64,000 nucleotides of DNA from Bog-756 sp963829235 (GTDB lineage Bacteria > Actinomycetota > Acidimicrobiia > Acidimicrobiales > RAAP-2): positions 281,125 through 345,124 of the forward strand of contig CAWHIF010000005.1 in the NCBI GenBank assembly GCA_963829235.1, written 5' to 3'. The translations under genes and the position numbers were made by a program. Below, piece by piece: positions 47,581-56,769 of this stretch. The notes under the pieces were generated by a model, which saw only the letters and a program-made list of their open reading frames with translations, searched no databases and was not told the origin of the DNA. The number at the start of each line of letters is the position of its first letter. Position 1 is the stretch's first letter.

Positions 47581-48975
47581 ATGAGCGTCGTCCCCATCAC
47601 CCGCAACCAATCCCCGGGCGCACGGACAGCCCCGGACGTGGAGATCGTCGTGCCCGTCTACAACGAGGCCGAACAGCTGGCCCGGAGCATCACCGCGCTG
47701 CGGACCTACCTCGACACGTCGTTCCCGTTCGTCACAACCGTCACCATCGCCGACAACGCCAGCACCGACCGCACCTGGCCGATCGCCACGGAGTTGGCAT
47801 CCACGATGGACGGTGTCGGGGCCATCCACCTCGACCAGAAGGGCCGCGGTCGAGCGCTGAGAGCGGCTTGGTCGAGAAGCACCGCGTCGGTGGTTGCCTA
47901 CATGGACGTCGACCTGGCCACCGGACTCGACGCGCTCCTCCCGCTGGTGGCTCCCCTCCTCTCGGGGCACAGCGACGTGGCCATCGGGACCAGGCTCGGC
48001 CCCGGAGCCCATGTGGTCAGGGGCGCCCGTCGCGAGATGATCTCCCGCGCCTACAACCTGCTGCTCCGATCCGCACTCCGCAGCCCGTGCACCGACGCGC
48101 AGTGCGGGTTCAAGGCGTTGCGCCGCGACGCCGCGGCCGAGGTGCTCCCGCTGGTGGAGGACGATGAGTGGTTCTTCGACACCGAGGTCCTGGTCACTGC
48201 GCAGCGGGTCGGCCTACGCATCCACGAGGTACCCGTCGACTGGGTCGACGACACGGACTCCCGGGTCGACGTGCTCCACACCGCGCTCGACGATCTACGA
48301 GGCGTGTGGCGAATGCTCGGGCGGCGACCAGTGTCCGGCGACGCGACGCGCCCGGGCCGATCGATATCGCGTGCCGATCGGAACCCGTCGTCGCATGCGA
48401 CCACCGGATCGGTGTCGACCGGCAGGGAATCCTCCGGCAGGCCGAACCTGACCGCCGTCGAGACGACCCGACCTGCGCCAACCGGTGCACCGGGTGACAC
48501 CGAAGTCTTCGCCGACGAGCTGCTCCGGTTCGCCGGGGTGGGCGCCGTCAGCACCGTGGCCCACGCCGCCGCGTTCGCAGCGCTCGAACCCACCCTGGGC
48601 GGCTACCTGGCCAACGCGGTGGCCATCATCACCTGCAGCATGGGCAACACGGCCGCGCACCGGGGCATGGCCGGGTCCCCCGGCGCCGGGCTCGATCGGA
48701 ACCATCGGATGGGCACCGCAGCAGCCCTGACCGGAGTCAGCCTCGCTTTCACTACGGGCGCGTTGGCCGTCACCCGGGCCGTCGGCTTGCGGTCGCTCGT
48801 CCCCGAGCTGTGCGCGGTGACCGCAGGAAATGCCGGTGCCGCCGTCATCCGCTTCGCCATCCTGCGCAACTGGGTCTTCCGACCGCAGTTCGGCACCCAT
48901 CTGGCCACCGGTTCCGGGGCCTTCGGCGCGGGCACCACCGGGCCCGCGGTCTCCACGGCCTGGAGGCCGTCATGA
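47581..48975 (+). CDS. Bifunctional GT2 glycosyltransferase / GtrA-like membrane protein
   Basis: 464 residues. N-terminal GT2 domain: VEIVVPVYNEAEQLA, IADNASTDRTW, YMDVDLATGLDALL (DxD near residue 102) and AQCGFKALRRD, the polyprenyl-phosphate sugar synthase type. A Pro/Thr-rich linker (about 255-305) leads to a GtrA domain (about 312-450) with four helices, LLRFAGVGAVSTVAHAAAF to FAILRNWVFRP, seen in flippases for polyprenyl-linked glucose. It probably makes and flips the lipid-linked sugar used by the GT39 enzyme encoded by the next, overlapping gene (ATGA). Confidence 0.9.
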   Translation: MSVVPITRNQSPGARTAPDVEIVVPVYNEAEQLARSITALRTYLDTSFPFVTTVTIADNASTDRTWPIATELASTMDGVGAIHLDQKGRGRALRAAWSRSTASVVAYMDVDLATGLDALLPLVAPLLSGHSDVAIGTRLGPGAHVVRGARREMISRAYNLLLRSALRSPCTDAQCGFKALRRDAAAEVLPLVEDDEWFFDTEVLVTAQRVGLRIHEVPVDWVDDTDSRVDVLHTALDDLRGVWRMLGRRPVSGDATRPGRSISRADRNPSSHATTGSVSTGRESSGRPNLTAVETTRPAPTGAPGDTEVFADELLRFAGVGAVSTVAHAAAFAALEPTLGGYLANAVAIITCSMGNTAAHRGMAGSPGAGLDRNHRMGTAAALTGVSLAFTTGALAVTRAVGLRSLVPELCAVTAGNAGAAVIRFAILRNWVFRPQFGTHLATGSGAFGAGTTGPAVSTAWRPS

Positions 48976-51367
48976 CGGGCACGCAACTCGACAACGACGG
49001 TACCGGCGCCGGACCCGCGGCAGTCACGACCGATCCGACCACGGTGCATCCCGGTGCCGCCGATCCAACCTCCCACCCGGCGCCGTACGGCTGGGCCCCC
49101 GAAAGGGGGGTCGAGGAGGCCGGGGGCGGCGGGCCGGGCAATGGTGCGCCGCCCACCGACCCGCCGACGCCGACTCCTCCCGCCGGTCGACTGTCGCGAC
49201 TGGTGCGGGGTCGGCCGCAGGATCCGGCCTGGGTACGCCCGGCCCTCGTGGTCCTCCTGGTCGGCACCGGCTTCCTCTACATCTGGGGCCTCGGCCGGTC
49301 GGGATGGGCCAACAGCTTCTACTCCGCGGCCGTGCAGGCGGGGACGAGGAGCTGGAAGGCCTTCTTCTTCGGCTCATTCGACGCATCCAACTTCATCACC
49401 GTCGACAAGCCGCCCGCCTCGTTGTGGGTGATGGAGATCTCCGCCCGTCTCTTCGGAGTCAACGCGTGGAGCATTCTCGTACCCCAGGCCCTGGAGGGAG
49501 TGGCGACCGTCGGGCTGCTCTTCGTGACCGTGCGGCGCTGGTTCTCACCGGGGGCAGCCCTGCTGGCCGGCGCGGTCCTCGCCCTCACCCCGGTGGCCAC
49601 GTTGATGTTCCGGTACAACAATCCCGACGCCATGCTCACGCTCGTCCTGACCGCGGCGGCGTACGTCACCGTCAGGGCGATCGAGAGCGGGCGGAGCCGG
49701 TGGATGGTGTTCGCCGGGGCGCTCATCGGGTTCGGGTTCATCACCAAGATGCTCCAGGCCCTGATCATCCTGCCGGTACTGGTCCTCGTGTATCTGTTGG
49801 CTGGTCCACCGAAGCTCGGGCGCCGCATCGTGCAGCTGGTCTACACGGGTGTGGCGCTCGTGCTCTCCGGCGGTTGGTGGGTGGCGGCCGTGCAACTGAC
49901 CCCGGCCGCCGACCGCCCCTACGTGGGTGGTTCGACCAACAATTCGGAGCTCAACCTCATCTTCGGCTACAACGGGTTCGGTCGGCTGACCGGCAACGAG
50001 ACGGGTAGCGTCGGTGGTCGTGGTGCGCCCGGGAGCATGTGGGGCCCGACGGGGTGGAACCGCCTGTTCCTGTCCTCGATGGGCGGGCAGATCTCGTGGT
50101 TGATCCCCGGCTCGCTGATCGGCCTCGCCGCCGTGTTGTGGCTGACCCGGCGCGCCCCGAGGACCGATCGGGTGCGAGCAGCCTTTCTCATCTTCGGTGG
50201 ATGGCTGCTGCTGACCGGGGCCGTGTTCAGCTTCGCCCACGGCATCATCCATCCGTACTACACGGTGGCGCTGGCCCCGGCGGTCGGGGCACTGGTGGGC
50301 ATGGGGGCATCGACGCTGTGGCGACGGCGTCAGGAGCTCTTCCCCCGCCTGGCCCTGGCCGCGGCCATCCTGGCCAGCATCGCCTGGGCGTTCGTGGTCC
50401 TCGGATGGAGTCCCACCTGGTACCCGGCCCTGCGCTGGGTCGTCCTGGTCGTGGGGGTGGCCGCCGCGCTCGGTGTCGCCCTCGTCCCCCGGGCCCGCGG
50501 AGTGCTGGCTGCGGGCATCGCCGGCTTCGGTATCGCCTCGATCATCGCCGCCCCGGCGGCCTACTCGCTGAACACGGCGGCGACGCCACACAGCGGAGCC
50601 ATTCCGTCCGCTGGTCCGCCCATCCAGGGCGGAGGCGGTCCCGGCGGGTTCGGCCCCGGTGGTGTCGGCGGTTTCGGCCGGCGTGGGTCCGGCGGTTTCG
50701 GCCGGCGTGGGTTCGGCGGTGGTGGTGGGTTCGGGGCTCTGCACCGGAACGGCATCACCCTGCCCAAGGGGTTCACGTTGCCCAACGGCACCAAGCTCCC
50801 CAACGGGCTCACCATCCCCCCGGGCTCCTTTCCACGGACCGCGGGCGGCGGCTTCGGCGCCGGTGGGGCGCCGGGCGGATTCGGCGGCGGCTTCGGCCCC
50901 GCGCCTCGGACCGGTGGCACGGGCGGATTCGGCGGGGGTGCCGGCGGCGGTGCCGGCGGGGGTGCCGGTGGCCTCCTCAACGGCTCGACGCCGGGCAAGC
51001 AGCTCACCGCGCTGCTCAACTCCGACGCCTCCCGGTACTCGTGGGTGGCGGCCACGACGGGAGCGAACTCGGCATCGGGCTACCAGCTGGCCACGGGCGA
51101 CCCGGTCATGGCCATCGGCGGGTTCAACGGGACCGACCCCGCCCCCACCCTGGCCGAGTTCGAACGGTACGTGGCGGAAGGGAAGATCCACTACTACATC
51201 GGCGGCGGGTTCGGTGCCGGTCGGCGTTCGGTGCCGGCGGGTTCGGTGGCGGCGGGTCGACGGGGACCACCCCCGCATCCCAGATCGAGTCCTGGGTGAC
51301 CAGCCACTTCACCGCCCGGACGGTCGACGGGGTGACCGTCTACGACCTCACCACGGGATCCGGCTGA
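48972..51367 (+). CDS. GT39/ArnT-like membrane glycosyltransferase with Gly-rich insert (frameshifted)
   Basis: About 798 residues. After a Pro/Gly-rich N-terminus come the first helix and the family motif NSFYSAAVQAG with SFDASNFITVDKPPASLW (catalytic Asp region) and ten or more helices to about residue 540. The C-terminal extracytoplasmic part has a Gly-rich segment (GGFGRRGSGGFGRRG and similar, plus four ITLPKGF/TLPNGTK-type repeats) and a terminal domain (LLNSDASRYSWVAATTGAN to VYDLTTGSG). The frame breaks near 51225. The enzyme would move sugars from polyprenyl phosphate onto a surface acceptor. It overlaps the GT2-GtrA gene, so donor synthesis and transfer are coupled. Confidence 0.87.
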
Positions 51368-51511
51368 CCTCCCCGGCGCGGCGGCAGAGGGCTCAACCGG
51401 CCTGTCGTGGGGACGGCCGGCGGCTGACGGTCCCCGTGCCCGCCGGTGGGCCATTCATCCCGTGCCCCCGGTGGGCCATGATGAGGGGGCCCCATCCCCA
51501 GACGCGACGAG

Positions 51512-52789
51512 GTGACCGCAGTGGCGATCAACGTGACGCCGATACCCGGCCTGGATCCTGCAATCAACGATATCCGCCGCCGAACCGCGGACTTCATCAA
51601 CGCCGAGATCCTCCCCAACGAGGAGGTCCTGTGGCGGTCGCGCCGGGCCGCGGAAGTCAGCACCGACGACCAGGAGAAGAGCCGGCGCCGGAGCATCGAG
51701 ATGCGGGAGGAGATCAAGAGCAAGGTCAACCTGGCCGGGTTGTGGGCGCCACATCTGCCCGAGGAGTACGGCGGCATGGGCCTCGACTTCCTCGCCCTGG
51801 CCTACATGTACGAGATCCTGGCCTACGCCGTCGGCGCCTCCACCCTGTTCGGCATCGCCGCGCCCAACTCGGGCAACGCCAGCATCCTGGTCAAGTACGG
51901 GACCGAGGAGCAGAAGCGCAAGTGGCTCCTGCCGCTGATCGACGGGACCATGGAGTCCGGCTTCTCGATGACCGAACCGGACCACGCCGGATCCGATCCA
52001 CGCTCGATCGAGACCGAGGCGGTTCGCGACGGCGGCGACTGGGTGATCAACGGGCACAAGTGGTTCACCTCCAACGGGATCGACGCCGACTTCTTCATTG
52101 TGATGTGCCGGGCCAACGATCCGACCGGCGAGCTCGGTGCACCGGGCCGCATGACCCAGATCATCGTCCCCACCGCCACCGCGGGCGTGAACATCATCCG
52201 TGGCATCGGCATCTTCGGGCACTCGACCTCCGATCACTGCGAGATCAGGTATGAGAACGTCCGGGTCCCCGTGGAGAACACCCTCGGCCTCGTAGGCCAG
52301 GGGCATCAGGCCGCGCAGGACCGGCTCGGGGCCGGACGGGTGTACCACTGCATGAACTCGGTCGGCCAGATGTGGCGGGCATTCGATCTGATGGTCGAGC
52401 GCACCTTGGTCCGACAGGTGCACGGTGGCCTGCTCAAGGACAAGCAGTTCATCCAGGGATTCATCGCCGAGAGCTACATGGACGTGCAGTCGGCGCGCCT
52501 CATGACCATCAACGCAGCCGAGAAGGTGGCCAACGGCGACCCGGATGTGCGCACCGCCATCTCGGCCATCAAGGTATTCGTGCCCGCGGCCTACCATCGG
52601 GTGGTCGACCGCGCCATACAGGTGTGGGGCGGAGCCGGTGTGAGCAACGATCTGCCGCTGGCCCAGATGTATCTCACCGCCCGGGTCCTCCGGCTGGCCG
52701 ACGGCCCCGACGAGGTCCACAAGATCCTCATCGCGAAGAACATCATGCACCGTTACGAGGACGGGGGCAGCTGGAATTTCGGAAACTGA
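51512..52789 (+). CDS. Acyl-CoA dehydrogenase family protein
   Basis: 425 residues, from a GTG (MTAVAINVTPIPG). Three-domain ACAD fold: helical N-terminus with GLWAPHLPEEYGGMGLDF; beta domain with GFSMTEPDHAGSDP and WVINGHKWFTSNG, which bind FAD; C-terminal domain with VWGGAGVSNDLPLAQMY, where the base would be supplied, and RLADGPDEVHKILIAK near the end. These are the family's signature regions. Substrate chain length is not evident. Acts with ETF as electron acceptor. No operon partner; the gene starts 145 bp after the previous stop. Confidence 0.9.
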   Translation: MTAVAINVTPIPGLDPAINDIRRRTADFINAEILPNEEVLWRSRRAAEVSTDDQEKSRRRSIEMREEIKSKVNLAGLWAPHLPEEYGGMGLDFLALAYMYEILAYAVGASTLFGIAAPNSGNASILVKYGTEEQKRKWLLPLIDGTMESGFSMTEPDHAGSDPRSIETEAVRDGGDWVINGHKWFTSNGIDADFFIVMCRANDPTGELGAPGRMTQIIVPTATAGVNIIRGIGIFGHSTSDHCEIRYENVRVPVENTLGLVGQGHQAAQDRLGAGRVYHCMNSVGQMWRAFDLMVERTLVRQVHGGLLKDKQFIQGFIAESYMDVQSARLMTINAAEKVANGDPDVRTAISAIKVFVPAAYHRVVDRAIQVWGGAGVSNDLPLAQMYLTARVLRLADGPDEVHKILIAKNIMHRYEDGGSWNFGN

Positions 52790-52880
52790 CCGCACCGGCG
52801 CGGCCGGTCGCCGCGTGAAAGGCTGGGCGACGACCACGACCGACCGACAACCACAACCGACCACGACCAAGGAGCCCACC

Positions 52881-53651
52881 ATGCCGACAAGGACCTCCTA
52901 CCAGCCCGGAACACCCTCCTGGGTCGACCTGGCCAGCCCCGATCTGGCCGCATCGGCCTCCTTCTATTCCTCGCTGTTCGGTTGGGACGCCAAGGACCAG
53001 GGGCCTGAGTCCGGCCACTACCACATGATCGAGCTCCGAGGGATTCCGGTGGCCGGGGCCGGCCCGATCATGATGGAGGGCCAACCGCCGGCGTGGACCA
53101 CCTACGTCTCGGTGACGGACGCCGACGCCAGCATCGCCAAGGTCAAAGCGGCCGGAGGCACGGTCTTCGTCGAACCCATGGATGTGCTGGACGTCGGCCG
53201 GATGGCGGTGTTCGCCGACCCCACCGGAGCGGTGGCGGCCGTCTGGCAGCCGCGCCGCCATCTGGGCGCGGGACTTGTCAACGAGCCCGGTGCACTGGCA
53301 TGGAACGAACTGTCCACCCGGGACACCGCGGCGGCGAAGAGGTTCTATGGCGAGGTGTTCGGCTGGGATGCCGAGACCGCAGACATGGGCGGGATGGAGT
53401 ACACCATGTGGAAGCTGAACGGGAACGACGTCGGCGGCATGATGGCGATGCCGGCAGAGGTGCCGCCCGAGGTGCCCTCCTACTGGCTGGCCTATTTCGG
53501 CACCGCCGACTGCGATGCCACGGTGGCCACCGCCACCGGGCTCGGGGCCAACCTCTTCGCCGGACCGGTCGACATCCCGGCCGGCCGGTTCGCGGTGCTG
53601 GCTGACCCGAACGGTGCGGTGTTCGGGGTGATCGCCCTGGCCGCCGGCTGA
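52881..53651 (+). CDS. Two-domain VOC (glyoxalase-fold) protein
   Basis: 256 residues from the ATG at 52881, with AAGGAG upstream. Two tandem vicinal-oxygen-chelate domains: PSWVDLASPDLAASASFYSSLFGW and, in the second half, LAWNELSTRDTAAAKRFYGEVFGW, each with a later AVFADPTGAV or AVLADPNGAV strand. Enzymes of this fold include glyoxalases, dioxygenases and resistance proteins; the metal ligands are not both conserved, so the substrate cannot be named. It resembles the hydroxylase-like SCO/CFP32 group of actinobacteria. It follows the ACAD gene by 91 bp. Confidence 0.87.
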   Translation: MPTRTSYQPGTPSWVDLASPDLAASASFYSSLFGWDAKDQGPESGHYHMIELRGIPVAGAGPIMMEGQPPAWTTYVSVTDADASIAKVKAAGGTVFVEPMDVLDVGRMAVFADPTGAVAAVWQPRRHLGAGLVNEPGALAWNELSTRDTAAAKRFYGEVFGWDAETADMGGMEYTMWKLNGNDVGGMMAMPAEVPPEVPSYWLAYFGTADCDATVATATGLGANLFAGPVDIPAGRFAVLADPNGAVFGVIALAAG

Positions 53652-53677
53652 GTAGGCACTCCGCTACTGTCGACGAG

Positions 53678-55027
53678 GTGGGCACCTCGTTCATCAACCA
53701 GGCACGGGCGGTGGTGACCGGGCTCCCGGGCCCGAACTCGAAGGCGCTCGAACGGCGGCGGGTCGCCGCCGTGGCCCCGGGTGTGAGCTCGGTCGTCCCC
53801 CTCTATGTCGAGGAGGCGTCAGGGGCCATTCTCGTCGATGTGGACGGCAACTCCCTGATCGACCTCGGTGCCGGGATCGCCGTGGTCAGCGTGGGCCACG
53901 CCGCCCCGGCCGTCGTCGAGGCCGTCCGGAACCAGGTGGCCCGGTTCTCGCACACCTGCTTCATGGTCAATCCGTACGAGTCGTACGTGGCCGTGTGCGA
54001 GGCCCTCAACGAGCTGGCGCCGGGAGCGGGACCGAAGCGTTCCGTCCTGTTCAACTCCGGGGCCGAGGCCGTCGAGAACGCGGTCAAGATCGCCCGGCAC
54101 GTCACCGGCCGGCAGGCCGTGGTCGTATTCGACCACGCGTACCACGGGCGCACCAACCTGACCATGGCCCTCACCGCCAAGAACATGCCCTACCGGGACA
54201 AGTTCGGTCCCTTCGCCCCCGAGATCTACCGCGTGCCGATGTCGTACCCCTTCCGCGATCCCGAGGGGATGACCGGTGAGCAGGCGGCGGGGCGGGCACT
54301 CGAGCAGATCGACCGGCTCGTGGGTGCGGACAACGTGGCCTGCGTGCTCATCGAGCCCATCCAGGGGGAAGGTGGGTTCGTGGTGCCCGCTCCCGGGTTC
54401 CTGCCCGCTCTTGCCGCCTGGTGCCGGGACCATGCGGTGCTGCTGGCCGCCGACGAGATCCAGACCGGCTTCTGCCGGACCGGCGACTGGTTCGCCTGCG
54501 AGGACGAAGGGGTGGTTCCCGATCTCATGACCACGGCAAAGGCCCTCGCCTCGGGATATCCCCTGGCCGCGGTCACGGGTCGGGCCGACCTGATGGAGGC
54601 GGTCCATGCCGGCGGGTTGGGTGGCACCTACGGCGGCAATCCGGTGGCCTGCGCCGCCGCCCTGGCGTCCATCGGCATCATGAGGGACTCCGGGCTGGCC
54701 GCGGTCGCACGCGGCATCGGCGAGGTCATGTCGAAGACGCTCGGCCGGCTCCAGGCCTCCCACCCGGCCATCGGCGATGTCCGGGGGCGCGGGGCGATGA
54801 TGGCCATGGAGATCGTACGGTCCGGAACCTCGGACCCCGACCCCGTTGCCACCCGCCGCATCGCCCAGGCCTGCCACCAGGCGGGGGTGATCGTCCTCAC
54901 CTGCGGCAGCTACGGCAACGTCATCCGCCTCCTGCCGCCGCTGGTCATCGAAGAGGCGCTGCTGGCCGATGGCCTGGCGGTCCTGGACTCCGTCGTCGAC
55001 GGGATCCTTTCCGAAGCCACGTCCTGA
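53678..55027 (+). CDS. Class III PLP aminotransferase, 4-aminobutyrate aminotransferase-like
   Basis: 449 residues from a GTG. PLP-dependent transaminase: NSGAEAVENAVKIARHVTGR (phosphate-binding region), FDHAYHGRTNLTMALT, LLAADEIQTGFCRTG with the cofactor Asp, and MTTAKALASGYPLAAVTG carrying the Schiff-base Lys. Terminal GVIVLTCGSYGNVIRLLPPLVI is typical of GabT. GABA aminotransferase is the best guess. A NAD-linked aldehyde dehydrogenase lies 4 kb downstream (59101) and could continue the path to succinate, but they are not one operon. It begins 26 nt after the VOC gene stop. Confidence 0.88.
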   Translation: MGTSFINQARAVVTGLPGPNSKALERRRVAAVAPGVSSVVPLYVEEASGAILVDVDGNSLIDLGAGIAVVSVGHAAPAVVEAVRNQVARFSHTCFMVNPYESYVAVCEALNELAPGAGPKRSVLFNSGAEAVENAVKIARHVTGRQAVVVFDHAYHGRTNLTMALTAKNMPYRDKFGPFAPEIYRVPMSYPFRDPEGMTGEQAAGRALEQIDRLVGADNVACVLIEPIQGEGGFVVPAPGFLPALAAWCRDHAVLLAADEIQTGFCRTGDWFACEDEGVVPDLMTTAKALASGYPLAAVTGRADLMEAVHAGGLGGTYGGNPVACAAALASIGIMRDSGLAAVARGIGEVMSKTLGRLQASHPAIGDVRGRGAMMAMEIVRSGTSDPDPVATRRIAQACHQAGVIVLTCGSYGNVIRLLPPLVIEEALLADGLAVLDSVVDGILSEATS

Positions 55028-55082
55028 CACGCCCCCGGTCGGGACGGCCCGGGGTGACCCCCAGCGGTGGCGAGGGTGATCC

Positions 55083-55685
55083 TCAGCCGTGGCGAGGAGG
55101 CAGCGCCGCCCGGACCGAGGCCAGGCCGGCATCGAGGCACTGGATCTCCTGATCGGCGTCACGGACCAGGTCGCGGACCCGCTGCCCGTTGGCATCGCTG
55201 GCCGAGGCCACGGCGGCCTTCTGGACATCGGTCGCCGCCCGCACGACCTCGACGACCTGCTCCGCCACCTCCGGGGGCACCGTCCCACTCGATTCGACCC
55301 GAAGGACCCGGTCGATAGCCACGGCAACCTCGTGGAGGCGATGGCAGAGGACCGGAAGCGACGCGGTCGGAGCACCGGCCTCGGTCGCGGCCCGCACCGC
55401 GGCCCTGGCCTGGTCGACCGCTCGCCAGAGCTCCTTGCGCACCTGCCGGGGTGTCCGCCCGTACACGTCCTCGGGCGTCAGCGGCGCCCGACGCCTGAAG
55501 CCGTGCGCAGCCGTCGCCTCCCACAGTGCGACGGCTCCGATGACCGCCCCGTGGGAGTGGAAGGCACGCCACTTGCGCCGGCCGTACCGCCACAGCAGGA
55601 AGGTCGCCACCACGACACCGGCCATGAGGAGGGTGGCGAAGACGAGGGTGCCGGCCAGGATGGGTTCCCACAACGCGGCGAGCAC
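55083..55685 (-). CDS. Membrane-anchored hypothetical protein
   Basis: 200 residues. One N-terminal helix (GTLVFATLLMAGVVVATFLLW) and a basic segment (RYGRRKWRAFHSHG), then a long amphipathic helical region (about 75-200) rich in Ala, Val, Arg and Glu that could form a coiled coil. No recognised domain. It is convergent with the aminotransferase gene and 75 bp downstream of the phosphatase gene on the same strand. Confidence 0.65.
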   Translation of the reverse strand: MLAALWEPILAGTLVFATLLMAGVVVATFLLWRYGRRKWRAFHSHGAVIGAVALWEATAAHGFRRRAPLTPEDVYGRTPRQVRKELWRAVDQARAAVRAATEAGAPTASLPVLCHRLHEVAVAIDRVLRVESSGTVPPEVAEQVVEVVRAATDVQKAAVASASDANGQRVRDLVRDADQEIQCLDAGLASVRAALPPRHG

Positions 55686-55760
55686 AGGACCAGTCTAGGC
55701 CGTGGCCCGCACCCGGGAGCAGCCGCGGGCGCCGGTGGGCGCCCCCCGACCTCTCCGACC

Positions 55761-56522
55761 TCAGGGTGCCGGCTCGAGCAGCAGCTCTTCCATCCGGTCG
55801 AGGGCCTCGGGATCCACCCCGGCGTCGACGGCCCAGCCCCGGGCCCCACCGAACCGGAGGTCGAGCTGGCCGAGGAACCGGACCATGGTCTCCGCCACCA
55901 CGCCGAAGCGGGAAGCAGGCACGCTGGCCATCCGTTCGGCCAGAACGGGATCGGATCGGTAGCGACCGAGGATCAGCTCCATCCGGCCGGCGGTGACCAG
56001 ATAGTCGGCCACGATGACCTCATCGTCCACGCCCAGGATGTCGAGCACCATCGCCGCCAGCACCCCGGTCCTGTCCTTGCCCGCCGCGCAGTGGAAGACA
56101 AGCGGCAGGCTGGTCGGCTCCGACACCAGTGCCAGCGCGTCGGCCAGGGATCGGCGACCGACGTCGAGGTACCAGAGGTAGCGCTCGGAAAGCTCCTCCC
56201 CGCCCGGGGCCGGGGCGGCCATGGCCTCCCCCTCGCCGTCCCTGATCAGCGAGAGGTGCCGATAGGCCATCGGCTCCGGGGCGAGCGGTCCCCGACCGGT
56301 GCGCCCGAGCTCCCGGGAGGTGCGGAGATCGATGATGGTGGCCAGGCCCAGCGACCGGAGCAGGGCGACATCGGCCTCGGTGAGCTCGTGCAGGGTGTCG
56401 CTACGGAACAGGGTCCCCCAGCGGGTGGACCGCCCGTCCTTGCCCACGTACCCGCCGAGGTCCCGGAAATTGAACGCCCCGGACAGCGGGACGAGGCGAT
56501 CGCGGGGCTCCATGGTCTCCAT
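55761..56522 (-). CDS. Tyrosine-protein phosphatase-like protein
   Basis: 253 residues. The family signature sits at the catalytic P-loop: VFHCAAGKDRTGVLAAM, with the nucleophilic Cys and invariant Arg (C-x5-R). The N-terminal SGAFNFRDLGGYVGKDGRST is the opening of the actinobacterial/LipA-like tyrosine/serine phosphatase family. A substrate is not evident; such proteins act on phosphotyrosine, phosphoserine or phosphoinositides. The start could be either of two Met codons at 56522 and 56513. Confidence 0.9.
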   Translation of the reverse strand: METMEPRDRLVPLSGAFNFRDLGGYVGKDGRSTRWGTLFRSDTLHELTEADVALLRSLGLATIIDLRTSRELGRTGRGPLAPEPMAYRHLSLIRDGEGEAMAAPAPGGEELSERYLWYLDVGRRSLADALALVSEPTSLPLVFHCAAGKDRTGVLAAMVLDILGVDDEVIVADYLVTAGRMELILGRYRSDPVLAERMASVPASRFGVVAETMVRFLGQLDLRFGGARGWAVDAGVDPEALDRMEELLLEPAP

Positions 56523-56769
56523 GATGGTCGACGGTGGACCGCCTGGCCGTGCATGACGACGGACCCATGGCTGCAGGCCCTAGTATCGGCACGTCGAGGC
56601 GTGGCGGCTCAGGTCCCTCAAGGGAGGGGGCAATTGGGTCGATCATCCCTTCGTCGACGTCTGTCGACGACAATGGCTCCACTACCCTTTGACAGACGAG
56701 AAGCGGTTCAACACGCTTCGGTTCGACAAGAAGAGCCCCCCAAACTCGACCCCCGAGGAGTCTCCGGCA

